Assembly: GCA_002454195.1 (NCBI GenBank)
Contig: DKIJ01000018.1
Location: 1-64,000, forward strand
DNA: 64,000 nucleotides
Direction of reading: 5' to 3'
Origin: Flavobacterium sp. UBA6721
GTDB taxonomy: Bacteria > Bacteroidota > Bacteroidia > Flavobacteriales > Flavobacteriaceae
Below are positions 25,300 through 34,022 of the stretch, piece by piece; position 1 is the stretch's first letter, and each line of letters begins with the position of its first letter. The notes below the pieces were generated by a model. That model saw nothing but the letters and a program-made list of their open reading frames with translations, was not told where the DNA came from and searched no databases. The position numbers and the translations under genes are program-made.

Positions 25300-25441
25300 A
25301 GTCAGATTCAGTTTAGAAATAAAACTGTTAACGTGCAAAATAACTAAAATTATTTTTAGCAAATGAATTCAAAACCAGATAACATCAAAACTTATACTCC
25401 CTTTCGTAAGTAAATCCCTTTTTAAAAAAAAATAAGAATGT

Positions 25442-25461
25442 AAACTTATATGACTTATATG
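25442..25461 (+). repeat. 20-bp repeat upstream of ribD (copy 1)
   Basis: The word CTTATATGACTTATATG with three leading As is identical to the copy at 31252-31271. It consists of two ACTTATATG half-repeats. It lies about 40 bp ahead of ribD, just upstream of the expected -33 region. Confidence 0.7.
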
Positions 25462-25487
25462 GTTTTAAAAAACAACTCAAAAATACC

Positions 25488-25495
25488 TATTTTTG
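25488..25495 (+). promoter_or_regulatory. -7 promoter element of ribD
   Basis: TATTTTTG is a perfect TAnnTTTG and lies only 4 nt before the GTG start codon at 25500. Transcription would therefore begin at or within a few bases of the start codon, giving a leaderless or nearly leaderless message. No clear -33 TTTG is visible. Confidence 0.5.
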
Positions 25496-25499
25496 CCCC

Positions 25500-26543
25500 G
25501 TGAAGAAACATGAAAAATACCTAGCACGTTGCATTGAATTAGCTCAAAATGGGCTTGGAACCACCTATCCTAATCCGATGGTAGGCAGTTTAATTGTTTA
25601 TAAAGACCAAATTATAGGTGAAGGTTGGCACAAAAAAGCGGGAGAACCGCATGCCGAAGTCAATGCCGTAAATTCTGTTAAAGACAAATCTTTACTTAAA
25701 GAAGCCACAATTTATGTAAGCTTAGAACCTTGCAGTCATTTTGGAAAAACACCACCTTGCAGCGATTTAATTATTCAGCATCAAATTCCGAATGTAGTTA
25801 TTGGAACTGTTGACCCGAATAAAAAAGTAGCTGGAAAAGGCATCAAAAAATTAATTGAAGCAGGAAGCAATGTGAAAGTTGGTGTGCTTGAAAACGAATG
25901 CAACGAACTCAACAAACGTTTTTTTACTTTTCATCAAAAACAACGTCCTTATATCATACTAAAATGGGCCGAAAGCGCAGATGGATTTATTGCTCCAAAT
26001 GAAAGAGACGAACAAAAACCAGTCTGGATTAGTAATCCGTATTCCAGACAATTGGTACACAAATGGCGTACTGAAGAACAAGCAATTCTTGTTGGTACTC
26101 AAACCGCAATAGACGACAATCCTAAATTAGATGTTCGTGATTGGACAGGGAAATCACCCGTGAGGATTGTTTTAGACCAAAATAATCGCATTCCAAAAAC
26201 AAATCACCTATTGGATAACCAACAAAAAACCATTGTTTTTTGCCAATCAAACCAAAATACAAACCAAGAAAACCTTATCTTTGAGGTAATTGATTTTAAT
26301 CAAAATATTGCCTCTCAAATTGCGCGAACATTATTTAATCACCAAATCCAATCTGTGATTATAGAAGGAGGAGGTCAAACCTTGCAAACTTTCATTGATA
26401 CAAATCTTTGGGACGAAGCACGAATTTTTAAAGGACAAAATACTTTTAAAAATGGAACAAAAGCACCTATTATAAAACCAACTACAAACCAAACCCAGCT
26501 AATCCTTAAGGATGAACTTTTAATTTTTAGAAACCATGATTAA
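25500..26543 (+). CDS. ribD: Bifunctional riboflavin biosynthesis deaminase/reductase RibD
   Basis: Catalyses two successive steps of riboflavin synthesis: deamination of the diaminopyrimidine and reduction of its ribosyl group. The N-terminal deaminase domain has the zinc site HAE (51-53), PCSH (77-80) and Cys87 (TPPCSD). The C-terminal RibD/DHFR-like reductase domain starts near RPYIILKWAESADGFIAP. The length of 347 residues is normal. The start codon is GTG at 25500, supported by family alignment (KKHEKYLARCIELA) and by the closeness of the -7 element. Its 3' end overlaps the next gene by 8 bp, so the two are translationally coupled. Confidence 0.95.
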   Translation: MKKHEKYLARCIELAQNGLGTTYPNPMVGSLIVYKDQIIGEGWHKKAGEPHAEVNAVNSVKDKSLLKEATIYVSLEPCSHFGKTPPCSDLIIQHQIPNVVIGTVDPNKKVAGKGIKKLIEAGSNVKVGVLENECNELNKRFFTFHQKQRPYIILKWAESADGFIAPNERDEQKPVWISNPYSRQLVHKWRTEEQAILVGTQTAIDDNPKLDVRDWTGKSPVRIVLDQNNRIPKTNHLLDNQQKTIVFCQSNQNTNQENLIFEVIDFNQNIASQIARTLFNHQIQSVIIEGGGQTLQTFIDTNLWDEARIFKGQNTFKNGTKAPIIKPTTNQTQLILKDELLIFRNHD

Positions 26544-27138
26544 TACTATCATTTTTGATTTTGGAGATATCTTTATAAACCTAGATAAAAAAACCACTAT
26601 GGATGGTTTTAAAAATTTAGGACTAAAAGAATGGAATGAAGAGCTCGACCAATTGAATATTCAATTTGAAAAAGGAAATATTTCAAGGAACGAATTCTTA
26701 GCTGGTTTTCAAAAACACATACCTAACGCCTCCATCGAAGAAATTCAAGATGTTTGGAATACGATTCTAGCCGATTTCCCTTTGTACCGATTGGAATTTT
26801 TGCAAATGCTGTCTAAAAAATACCGCTTGTTTTTATTGAGCAATACCGATTCGATTCACATCGAAACTTTCGAACAAAGAGTTGGTTCGTCCTTCTATGG
26901 CGATTTTTACCAATGTTTTGAAAAAGTATATTTTTCATTTGAAATGGGAATGCGCAAGCCTGATGCCGAAATTTACCAAGCGCTTTTAAACCAACACGAA
27001 TTACAACCAAAGCGCACTTTATTTGTTGATGACAAAAAAGAAAATACCGATGCAGCAGCTGCATTAGGCATACAAGTTTGGAATCTACAAGTAGGCAAAG
27101 AAGACGTTGTCGATCTATTTGAAAAAAACATACTCTAA
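26536..27138 (+). CDS. HAD family hydrolase (YihX-like)
   Basis: 200-residue HAD-superfamily hydrolase of the YihX/epoxide-hydrolase-N-like branch. Motif I is IIFDFGDIF with nucleophile Asp8. Motif II is LLSNTDS near residue 101. Motif IV is FVDDKKENTDAA. The helical cap lies between motifs I and II. It overlaps the end of ribD by 8 bp. Because the phosphatase step of bacterial riboflavin synthesis is usually carried out by HAD enzymes, this neighbour could dephosphorylate the RibD product; that is inference from position only. Confidence 0.87.
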   Translation: MINTIIFDFGDIFINLDKKTTMDGFKNLGLKEWNEELDQLNIQFEKGNISRNEFLAGFQKHIPNASIEEIQDVWNTILADFPLYRLEFLQMLSKKYRLFLLSNTDSIHIETFEQRVGSSFYGDFYQCFEKVYFSFEMGMRKPDAEIYQALLNQHELQPKRTLFVDDKKENTDAAAALGIQVWNLQVGKEDVVDLFEKNIL

Positions 27139-27156
27139 CAATGATAATTTCAAAAG

Positions 27157-27226
27157 TCAAAGGCAATGGCAATGTTTTTTTAAATTGACTTTTATAATTG
27201 AAATTGATTTTTGCCATTGCCATTGA
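27157..27226. repeat. 16-bp inverted repeat ending at the yigZ start codon
   Basis: The left arm (27157-27172, with GGCAATGGCAA) and the right arm (27211-27226, with TTGCCATTGCC) match at 15 of 16 positions around a 38-nt loop. The right arm ends 2 nt before the ATG at 27229, so the fold would bury the translation start region. Confidence 0.65.
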
Positions 27227-27228
27227 TT

Positions 27229-27834
27229 ATGAAAGACACCTATAACACGATTGCTTTTCCCTCAGAAGAAATTCTTTTTAAAGAGAAAGGAAGTAAATTC
27301 TTTGGCTATGCCTATCCTATAACTTCAGAAGAAGAAGTCAAACCTATTATTGATTCGCTTCGAAAAAAACACCCAACCGCTTGTCATTATTGCTACGCGT
27401 ACCAAATTGGCGCTGAAAAAATCAGTTACCGAGCCAATGACGACGGAGAACCAAGTAATTCGGCTGGAATGCCAATCTATGGGCAAATCCAATCTTTTTC
27501 TGTTACCAATATCCTTATCGTTATTGTTCGCATTTTCGGCGGAACCAAATTAGGTGTTGGCGGACTAATTACAGCTTACAAAACCGCCGCTCAACTTACA
27601 TTAGAAAATGCTACAATTATCGAAAAAACAATCGACACGCATTTTTTAATTTCATTTGACTACAAGAACATGAACAAAATAATGCGCATTATCAAAGAAA
27701 AAAACTTAGATATTGTACATCAAAAAATGGAAATGAGCTGCGAAATTGAGGTAAAAACGCGTAAAAAAAATGCCTCCCAACTATTCGAAATTTTAAATTC
27801 TCTATACGAAATAGAGGCAAAAATTAAAGAATAA
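27229..27834 (+). CDS. YigZ/IMPACT family protein
   Basis: Member of the YigZ/UPF0029 family related to eukaryotic IMPACT, about 201 residues. The N-terminal UPF0029 domain shows SKFFGYAYPITSEEE, CHYCYAYQIG, NDDGEPSNSAGMPI and RIFGGTKLGVGGLI. The C-terminal DUF1949 ferredoxin-like domain follows. Proteins of this family are thought to bind RNA or ribosomes and modulate translation; the biochemical role is unproven. I use the ATG at 27229 (MKDTYNTI); the upstream TTG at 27211 lies within the inverted repeat. It converges with the thioesterase gene. Confidence 0.9.
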   Translation: MKDTYNTIAFPSEEILFKEKGSKFFGYAYPITSEEEVKPIIDSLRKKHPTACHYCYAYQIGAEKISYRANDDGEPSNSAGMPIYGQIQSFSVTNILIVIVRIFGGTKLGVGGLITAYKTAAQLTLENATIIEKTIDTHFLISFDYKNMNKIMRIIKEKNLDIVHQKMEMSCEIEVKTRKKNASQLFEILNSLYEIEAKIKE

Positions 27835-27856
27835 TCAATATCAGATTCTTAGATTT

Positions 27857-28258
27857 TTACATTCGCAAAAGTTGCGTTTTAACATAGTCTGGGGCAGCTA
27901 TTGGACGACCCGTTTTCATATCAACAAACACCAAAACCGAGTGTCCAATTGTTAATAACTCATCCTCTTCATTATAGATTTCATAATCGAATTCAATCTT
28001 AACTGATTTCTGACTTTTGAAAATCGTTTTTACTCTCAATATATCGTCATAACGAGCTGGTTTTTTATAATTCATTGTCAAGGACACCACTGGAAGCATC
28101 ACACCATTTTCTTCCATCCATTTATAAGAAATCCCAATGTTTCTAAGCCATTCCACACGTCCCATCTCAAAATACTGCGCGTAATTTCCATGATAAACTA
28201 CCCCCATTTGATCGGTTTCTGCATACCTTACTCTTACCTTAAACTCGTATTCTCTCAT
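27857..28258 (-). CDS. Acyl-CoA thioesterase (YbgC/4HBT hot-dog family)
   Basis: Hot-dog fold thioesterase of 133 residues that cleaves acyl-CoA thioesters. The YbgC/4-hydroxybenzoyl-CoA thioesterase signature RYAETDQMGVVYHGNY is present, with the catalytic Asp16. This is followed by the long helix FEMGRVEWLRNIG. The acyl substrate cannot be told from sequence. It is transcribed divergently from dnaA and converges on yigZ. Confidence 0.92.
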   Translation of the reverse strand: MREYEFKVRVRYAETDQMGVVYHGNYAQYFEMGRVEWLRNIGISYKWMEENGVMLPVVSLTMNYKKPARYDDILRVKTIFKSQKSVKIEFDYEIYNEEDELLTIGHSVLVFVDMKTGRPIAAPDYVKTQLLRM

Positions 28259-28446
28259 AATCTAATTTTATATTTTTTAAAATAATATTACTAATACTTA
28301 CAACAATATTTTTACAAAATCAATGCCCTTAAATTTTTTTTTAAAGAAATTTGTTCACATATTTGTTACCCCAAGAAATAACATCTTTTTTTGCTGTTAT
28401 TTACTTCAAACAACCAAATACAAAATATAATAATTTAACAGAATTT

Positions 28447-29874
28447 ATGAACAAAACTGCTCAATCAGTATGGGATAACTGTTTGTCTTTCATAAAAGAC
28501 AATATTCAAGACCAAGCTTACAAAACTTGGTTTGAACCAATCAAGTCAGTTGAACTTACCGATAATGCTTTATACATTCAGGTTCCTAGTAAATTTTTCT
28601 ACGAATGGTTAGAAGAACACTATGTTAAATTATTGAAGGTTGCCCTTACTAAAGAACTTGGCAAAAATGCAAAGTTACTTTATAAAATTAAAATGGAGAA
28701 CACCTATGGCAACAAACAACCGTTTACAGAACAGTTACCAAGTGCCAGTCGTCCTCCTGTAAAACCACAAAACGTAGATGCTCCGTTAAAAAACCTTGAT
28801 CCTGAATTAAAAAATCCGTTTGTAATTCCTGGAATTAGAAATTTAAAAATTGAATCGCAATTAAATGCCAATTACAGTTTTGACAATTTCCTAGAAGGAG
28901 ATTCAAATAGATTAGCACGTTCGGCTGGTATGGCTGTGGCCAATAAACCTGGTGGAACATCTTTCAATCCATTATTAATCTTTGGAGGAGTAGGATTAGG
29001 AAAAACACACCTTGCACACGCTATTGGGGTTGAAATTAAAGACAAATATCCTGAAAAAACAGTACTGTATATTTCTGCTGAAATATTCACACAACAATAT
29101 ATAGATTCTGTTAAGAAAAATAATCGAAATGATTTTATTCATTTCTATCAACTAATCGATGTATTAATCATTGATGACGTGCAATTCTTATCTGGAAAAT
29201 CCGGTACACAAGACGTATTTTTCCATATTTTTAATTATTTGCATCAAAACGGAAAACAAGTAATCCTGACTTCTGACAAGGCTCCTGTTGATATGCAAGA
29301 TATTGAGCAACGCTTATTATCTCGTTTCAAATGGGGATTATCTGCCGAATTACACCAACCGGATTATGAAACTAGAATTTCAATTCTAAAAAATATCTTA
29401 TTCCGTGATGGGGTAGAAATGCCAGACGAAATTATCGAATATGTAGCTCGTAACATCAAGACCAATGTTCGTGAATTAGAAGGAGCGATTATTTCATTAA
29501 TTGCACAATCTTCTTTTAACAAAAAAGAAGTAACTATCGAACTAGCCAAAAGCGTCGTAGAGAAATTCGTTAAAAATGTAAAACGCGAAATCTCTATCGA
29601 TTATATTCAAAAAATTGTTTCCGATTATTTCCAATTGGACGTTGAAACCTTACAGTCAAAAACAAGAAAAAGACACGTTGTTCAGGCGAGACAGTTAGCG
29701 ATGTTTTTTGCCAAAAAATTCACGAAATCGTCTTTGGCTAACATCGGTTCTCAAATAGGAGATCGTGACCACGCAACAGTGCTACACGCTTGTAAAACAG
29801 TTGATAATCTCGTTGCTACTGATAAACAGTTCAAAAAATTTGTAGAGGATATCCACAAAAAACTAACGCTCTAA
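28447..29874 (+). CDS. dnaA: Chromosomal replication initiator DnaA
   Basis: AAA+ initiator that binds DnaA boxes and melts oriC. From the ATG at 28447 (MNKTAQSVWDNCL) it has 475 residues; the open frame extends to 28351, but that leader does not resemble DnaA. Domain I is 1-80 and a linker with Pro-rich stretch (SRPPVKPQ) follows. The AAA+ core has GGVGLGKTH (Walker A) and LIIDDVQF (Walker B). The domain IV DNA-binding signature is GDRDHATVLHACKTV. I could not find a cluster of TTATCCACA boxes in the 188-bp upstream spacer, so oriC is probably not directly adjacent. An LMW phosphatase and an RsmI-like methylase follow on the same strand. Confidence 0.97.
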   Translation: MNKTAQSVWDNCLSFIKDNIQDQAYKTWFEPIKSVELTDNALYIQVPSKFFYEWLEEHYVKLLKVALTKELGKNAKLLYKIKMENTYGNKQPFTEQLPSASRPPVKPQNVDAPLKNLDPELKNPFVIPGIRNLKIESQLNANYSFDNFLEGDSNRLARSAGMAVANKPGGTSFNPLLIFGGVGLGKTHLAHAIGVEIKDKYPEKTVLYISAEIFTQQYIDSVKKNNRNDFIHFYQLIDVLIIDDVQFLSGKSGTQDVFFHIFNYLHQNGKQVILTSDKAPVDMQDIEQRLLSRFKWGLSAELHQPDYETRISILKNILFRDGVEMPDEIIEYVARNIKTNVRELEGAIISLIAQSSFNKKEVTIELAKSVVEKFVKNVKREISIDYIQKIVSDYFQLDVETLQSKTRKRHVVQARQLAMFFAKKFTKSSLANIGSQIGDRDHATVLHACKTVDNLVATDKQFKKFVEDIHKKLTL

Positions 29875-29878
29875 AGAA

Positions 29879-30346
29879 ATGTCTGTTAAAATTTTAATGG
29901 TATGTTTGGGTAACATTTGTAGATCACCTTTGGCCGAAGGAATTTTAGCCTCGAAACTACCAAAAGATAAATTCTTCGTTGATTCTGCTGGCACAGGAGC
30001 TTGGCATTCAGGAAGCCAACCAGATTCTCGTTCTATTGCTGTTGCTAAACAACATCATTTAGACATTTCTTCACAAAGAGCCCGACTATTCAAAGTAGAG
30101 GATTTCGAAACTTTTGATTACATCTATGTGATGGATAAATCCAACTATAGAGACGTAATCCGTTTAGCTGAAAATGATACACAAAAAGAAAAAGTTGAAA
30201 TCATTATGAACGAGTTGTATCCAGATGAAAACGTAGATGTTCCGGATCCTTATTATGGCATATCCAATGGATTCGAGATGGTTTACCAAATGCTGGACGA
30301 AGCCTGCGAAATCATAGCCTCAAAATTAAAAGCTAATCACAACTAA
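29879..30346 (+). CDS. Low-molecular-weight protein tyrosine phosphatase
   Basis: 155-residue LMW phosphatase. The P-loop CLGNICRS has nucleophile Cys9 and Arg15, and the general-acid Asp lies in VPDPYYG near residue 121. It acts on phosphotyrosine or phosphoarginine-type substrates in the cytoplasm. It starts 4 bp after dnaA and is likely cotranscribed. No cognate tyrosine kinase or capsule gene is nearby, so a link to polysaccharide synthesis is not supported. Confidence 0.95.
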   Translation: MSVKILMVCLGNICRSPLAEGILASKLPKDKFFVDSAGTGAWHSGSQPDSRSIAVAKQHHLDISSQRARLFKVEDFETFDYIYVMDKSNYRDVIRLAENDTQKEKVEIIMNELYPDENVDVPDPYYGISNGFEMVYQMLDEACEIIASKLKANHN

Positions 30347-30377
30347 TTTTTAGCTGAATACTCCAAACACAAACAAA

Positions 30378-31100
30378 ATGAAATCAAGCACGCTCTTTGG
30401 TAAACTCTATTTAATCCCAACAACAATGGGAGAATGCGACCCAATGGATGTTTTACCTCAAACCGTAAAAAGAACAATTGATTTCATAGACCATTATATT
30501 GTAGAAAACGAAAAAACAGCTAGAAAATCCATCAAAGCCGTTCATCCAGAAAAAAAACAATCGGATTTAGTGCTTTTTGCATTGAACAAACACACCGATG
30601 CTAAAGAACATCTAGACTTCATCAAACCTTTATTAGAAGGAAAAAATGTAGGCTTAATGAGCGAAGCAGGTTGTCCAGGCGTAGCCGATCCTGGTGCGGT
30701 GATTGTAAAACTGGCACACGAAAAAGGAATTCAAGTTGTTCCTTTAGTAGGACCTTCTTCCATTTTATTAGCCATGATGGCTTCGGGAATGAACGGACAA
30801 AGTTTTACTTTCCACGGTTATTTACCTATTGAAAAAGACGATAAAAGAGCCGCACTAAAAAGTTTAGAGCGTATTTCATTCGAAAAAAATCAATCTCAGA
30901 TTTTTATCGAAACCCCCTATCGCAACAACAAATTAGTAGAAGATTTAATTCAGATACTACATCCTGAAACTCATTTATGTATCGCGACTGATATCACGCT
31001 ACCAACGGAATACATCAAAACCAAGAAAATTTCGGCCTGGAAAAAAGAAAATGTAGATTTACACAAACGTCCTACTATTTTTATTATTCATAAAATGTAG
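30378..31100 (+). CDS. RsmI-like SAM-dependent methyltransferase (tetrapyrrole methylase fold)
   Basis: 240-residue member of the tetrapyrrole methylase superfamily, related to RsmI (16S rRNA C1402 2'-O-methyltransferase). It has the SAM-site segment GLMSEAGCPGVADPG and the second conserved loop VPLVGPSSILLAMMASG. It is shorter than classical RsmI (~280 residues) and has a different N-terminus (GKLYLIPTTMGE). This resembles the short Bacteroidota paralogue, so the rRNA site is inferred. It lies 31 bp behind the phosphatase gene. Confidence 0.85.
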   Translation: MKSSTLFGKLYLIPTTMGECDPMDVLPQTVKRTIDFIDHYIVENEKTARKSIKAVHPEKKQSDLVLFALNKHTDAKEHLDFIKPLLEGKNVGLMSEAGCPGVADPGAVIVKLAHEKGIQVVPLVGPSSILLAMMASGMNGQSFTFHGYLPIEKDDKRAALKSLERISFEKNQSQIFIETPYRNNKLVEDLIQILHPETHLCIATDITLPTEYIKTKKISAWKKENVDLHKRPTIFIIHKM

Positions 31101-31251
31101 TTTTCTTTTTTTTAAACATATAAGTTTTTTTAGTTCTGAGTTATCATTTTTCAGAACACATTAGTTGAAATAAAATATTTTTATTTCAATCTCTTTATCT
31201 TATATGAACTTAAACAATTAACTATTAGACAATAAGCTTCATTAATATCAA

Positions 31252-31271
31252 AAACTTATATGACTTATATG
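31252..31271 (+). repeat. 20-bp repeat upstream of the aminotransferase (copy 2)
   Basis: Identical over 20 bp to the copy at 25442-25461 and again located upstream of a plus-strand gene, here 67 bp ahead of the aminotransferase start. Related TTATATGAACTTAAA lies at about 31200. Confidence 0.7.
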
Positions 31272-31338
31272 TTTATAATAAACTCTTGTTAATTTTCTCA
31301 AGAGCTTTACTTATTTTTAGACTTTCAAAAAATAAGTC

Positions 31339-32466
31339 ATGTCCAAACTTCCCAATATCACCACCAGCATTTTCACAGTAATGTCAAAAATGGCAGCTGA
31401 ATACAATGCCATAAATTTATCACAAGGATTCCCAAATTTTCCACTTGATCAAAAACTTACTGATATCGTGGCTCAACTGACCAAAGAAGATGTACATCAA
31501 TACACTCCGATGGCAGGTTCTCCGCCATTACTAAATAAAATTGCTAAGCTGGTTAAGCATTCGTACCAAAGAACAATTCAACCTGAAACCGAAATATTGG
31601 TAACAGCTGGAGCCACACAGGGCATTTTCAGTAGTATTCAGGCTTTGGTAGGTAGCGGAGACGAAGTCATCATTTTAGATCCCAGTTACGACTCTTACGA
31701 ACCCAATGTTTTATTATCCGGCGGAATTCCTATCCGAATCCCATTAAATGACGATTACACCCCAAATTGGGATTTAATCGAAAAAGGCTGTAATGACAAC
31801 ACCAAAATAATTGTTATTACCAATCCGCACAATCCTACGGGAAAGATTCTGTCATTGAACGATATCGAAAGACTGGAAAGCATCTTAGCAAAATTCCCCA
31901 ATATCATTTTGTTATCAGACGAAGTTTACGAATACATTACTTTCGAACAAAAACACATCTCCATCCATACCCGTCCAGCTCTTCGTAATCGAGCAATAAT
32001 TACCGCTTCTTTTGGAAAAAGTTTTCACGTTACCGGTTGGAAAATTGGCTATGTCGTAGCGCCTGAATATTTAATGTATGAAATCAAAAAAGTACATCAA
32101 TTTCTGGTTTTCAGCGTCAACAGTATTTCGCAGGCAGCTATTAGTGAATATTTAGATTCGGTTTCCGTGGAAGAAATCAGTCCGTTTTATCAGGAAAAAA
32201 GAGATTATTTCCGAAAACTACTCACCAACAGTCGTTTCGAATTAATGCCTTGCGAAGGCACTTATTTTCAGGTAGTGTCTTATAAGGCCATTTCAGATGA
32301 AAATGATGTGGATTTTTGCAAACGCCTCATTATCGAACACGGAGTTGCCGCCATTCCTATTTCTACTTTCTATGAAAATGGGAAAGATTTACGATTGATT
32401 CGTTTTTGTTTTGCCAAGGATAATGCGACTTTGGAAGAAGCTGCGAGACGACTTTGTGCTATTTAA
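31339..32466 (+). CDS. PLP-dependent aminotransferase (methionine aminotransferase, YbdL-like)
   Basis: Fold-type I aminotransferase of 375 residues. It has NPHNPTG (162-168), the PLP-contacting Asp194 (LLSDEVYEY) and the Schiff-base Lys227 in ASFGKSFHVTGWKIG. The start KLPNITTSIFTVMSKMA and the SQGFPNF motif (28-34) match the YbdL/kynurenine aminotransferase branch, which in bacteria often transaminates methionine in the salvage pathway. It is monocistronic, with a promoter-like TATTTTTA 19 nt before the start. Confidence 0.9.
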   Translation: MSKLPNITTSIFTVMSKMAAEYNAINLSQGFPNFPLDQKLTDIVAQLTKEDVHQYTPMAGSPPLLNKIAKLVKHSYQRTIQPETEILVTAGATQGIFSSIQALVGSGDEVIILDPSYDSYEPNVLLSGGIPIRIPLNDDYTPNWDLIEKGCNDNTKIIVITNPHNPTGKILSLNDIERLESILAKFPNIILLSDEVYEYITFEQKHISIHTRPALRNRAIITASFGKSFHVTGWKIGYVVAPEYLMYEIKKVHQFLVFSVNSISQAAISEYLDSVSVEEISPFYQEKRDYFRKLLTNSRFELMPCEGTYFQVVSYKAISDENDVDFCKRLIIEHGVAAIPISTFYENGKDLRLIRFCFAKDNATLEEAARRLCAI

Positions 32467-32713
32467 ACAAAATATTCAGAACAAACGCAGCTAAAAAACA
32501 GCCACAAATCACACGAAATAACACCAATTTAAATGTTATTTTATTATACGAATCTGCTAAAGGCAGATATAAATTCGTATAATTCATTTTAGAATCATAC
32601 TATTTGTGGCAATTTGTGCAATTCGTGGCAAACTAATTAAATCAAATTAAAAACGAAAAAACCAATTAGAACAAATCTCTGATTTCGTATATTTACCATA
32701 AAACCTCATCAAA

Positions 32714-33595
32714 ATGAACTTTAGCCAAAAAATGTTACGAGACGATGCCTTGCAGGGCAAAGTAATTGTTGTTACCGGTGGTGGTAGCGGACTAGGGAAA
32801 GCCATGACGAAATATTTCTTAGAACTAGGCGCTAAAGTAGCCATCACTTCCCGCGATTTAAGCAAACTTACCAGTACAGCCACCGAACTGGAAACGCTAA
32901 CTGGCGGTACCTGCCTGCCACTGCAATGCGACGTCCGTCATTATGAGGAAGTCGAAAACATGCTGCAACAAGTTTTAAAAAGCTTTGGAAAAGTTGATGT
33001 GCTATTGAACAATGCTGCGGGTAACTTTATCTCGCCTACCGAGCGCCTTTCGGCTAATGCTTTTGACACCATTATTGATATCGTTTTAAAAGGCACCAAA
33101 AACTGTACGCTGGCTTTTGGAAAACACTGGATTGACTCTAAGCAAACTTCGGCGACGGTTTTAAATATTGTCACTACTTATGCTTGGACGGGCTCGGCTT
33201 ATGTGGTTCCCAGCGCCACGGCAAAGGCGGGCGTGCTTGCTATGACCCGAAGTCTGGCCGTAGAATGGGCTAAATACGGTATTCGCACCAATGCCATTGC
33301 TCCCGGACCTTTCCCTACCAAGGGCGCTTGGGACCGATTATTGCCGGGCGATTTGGCGCAAAAATTCGATTTGGCACAAAAAGTACCACTCAAACGTGTG
33401 GGTGATCATCAGGAATTAGCTAATTTGGCTGCCTATCTGGTTTCCGATTTTTCCGCTTATATCAATGGCGAAGTCATCGTGATTGACGGTGGCGAATGGC
33501 TCAAAGGCGCTGGCCAATTCAACCTACTGGAAGCCATTCCTGAGGAACTTTGGGACCAACTCGAAATGATGATTAAAGCCAAAAAGAACCAATAA
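32714..33595 (+). CDS. SDR oxidoreductase, 2,4-dienoyl-CoA reductase-like
   Basis: Short-chain dehydrogenase of 293 residues. The NADP-binding motif is TGGGSGLG (21-28) and the NNAAGN segment is at 99-104. The classical YxxxK is altered: Lys171 lies in SATAKAGV with Ser in place of Tyr four residues before, while Tyr156 lies 15 residues upstream. A Tyr/Lys pair 15 apart is the arrangement of mitochondrial 2,4-dienoyl-CoA reductase (DECR), so it probably reduces dienoyl-CoA esters during oxidation of unsaturated fatty acids. The gene is visibly richer in G+C than its neighbours. Confidence 0.86.
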   Translation: MNFSQKMLRDDALQGKVIVVTGGGSGLGKAMTKYFLELGAKVAITSRDLSKLTSTATELETLTGGTCLPLQCDVRHYEEVENMLQQVLKSFGKVDVLLNNAAGNFISPTERLSANAFDTIIDIVLKGTKNCTLAFGKHWIDSKQTSATVLNIVTTYAWTGSAYVVPSATAKAGVLAMTRSLAVEWAKYGIRTNAIAPGPFPTKGAWDRLLPGDLAQKFDLAQKVPLKRVGDHQELANLAAYLVSDFSAYINGEVIVIDGGEWLKGAGQFNLLEAIPEELWDQLEMMIKAKKNQ

Positions 33596-34022
33596 TTCCT
33601 TATTCTTTTTTTGGGCGTTCCCTTCCCCACTCCGCAAAGCTCCGTGGCTCAGGTCAGGCTGTACGCTATATTCCCGATAAAAACTTCGGCAAAAAGCCTC
33701 GTTTTTGTATCGGGAGATACCGCTTCCATCCTTAACGCAAACCCCAATCCTCATCAAGTTTGTCATTGCGAAAAGCGACTTGTCCTCCCTGGCGGAAGCA
33801 CACGAACGCAGCAAATTAAGCTTTAGCTAATCGCATCCAGCATTTCAAAATCAATTAAACATTAAAACACACACTTACATTTGTAAATATTTATTGATAT
33901 ATTTGAAAAACAGAAATCGCAAAAAAATTGCGCCAATTCAGCCAAATTAGGCAGATTGCCGCAACTATATTGCGAACATTTATGAGTTAGTGGTAATTTA
34001 AGAGACAACCTCTACAAATAAA
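33596..34022. other. Structured spacer without a gene
   Basis: The first part resembles a composite intergenic repeat: GGGCGTTCCCTTCCCCACTC followed by a hairpin (CCCGATAAAAAC at 33673-33684 with GTTTTTGTATCGGG at 33701-33714). A segment resembling the common TGTCATTGCGA-type repeat starts near 33760. A partly similar GGGTTTTCCTTCCCACG lies at about 35658. The second half is AT-rich and featureless. ORFs here are short and have no family resemblance. Confidence 0.5.

Noticed and set aside
26813..27223. Minus-strand ORF of 136 codons opposite the HAD gene
   Set aside because: Antisense to a recognised gene and its reading overlaps the inverted repeat; no motif.
28259..28446. Possible oriC next to dnaA
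   Set aside because: Only one 8-of-9 match to a DnaA box (TTGTTCACA) was seen and no cluster. Position alone is not enough; GC skew of the whole chromosome would be needed.
33611..33826. ORF of 71 codons after the SDR gene
   Set aside because: It lies in a structured non-coding block, has no family resemblance and no start signal.
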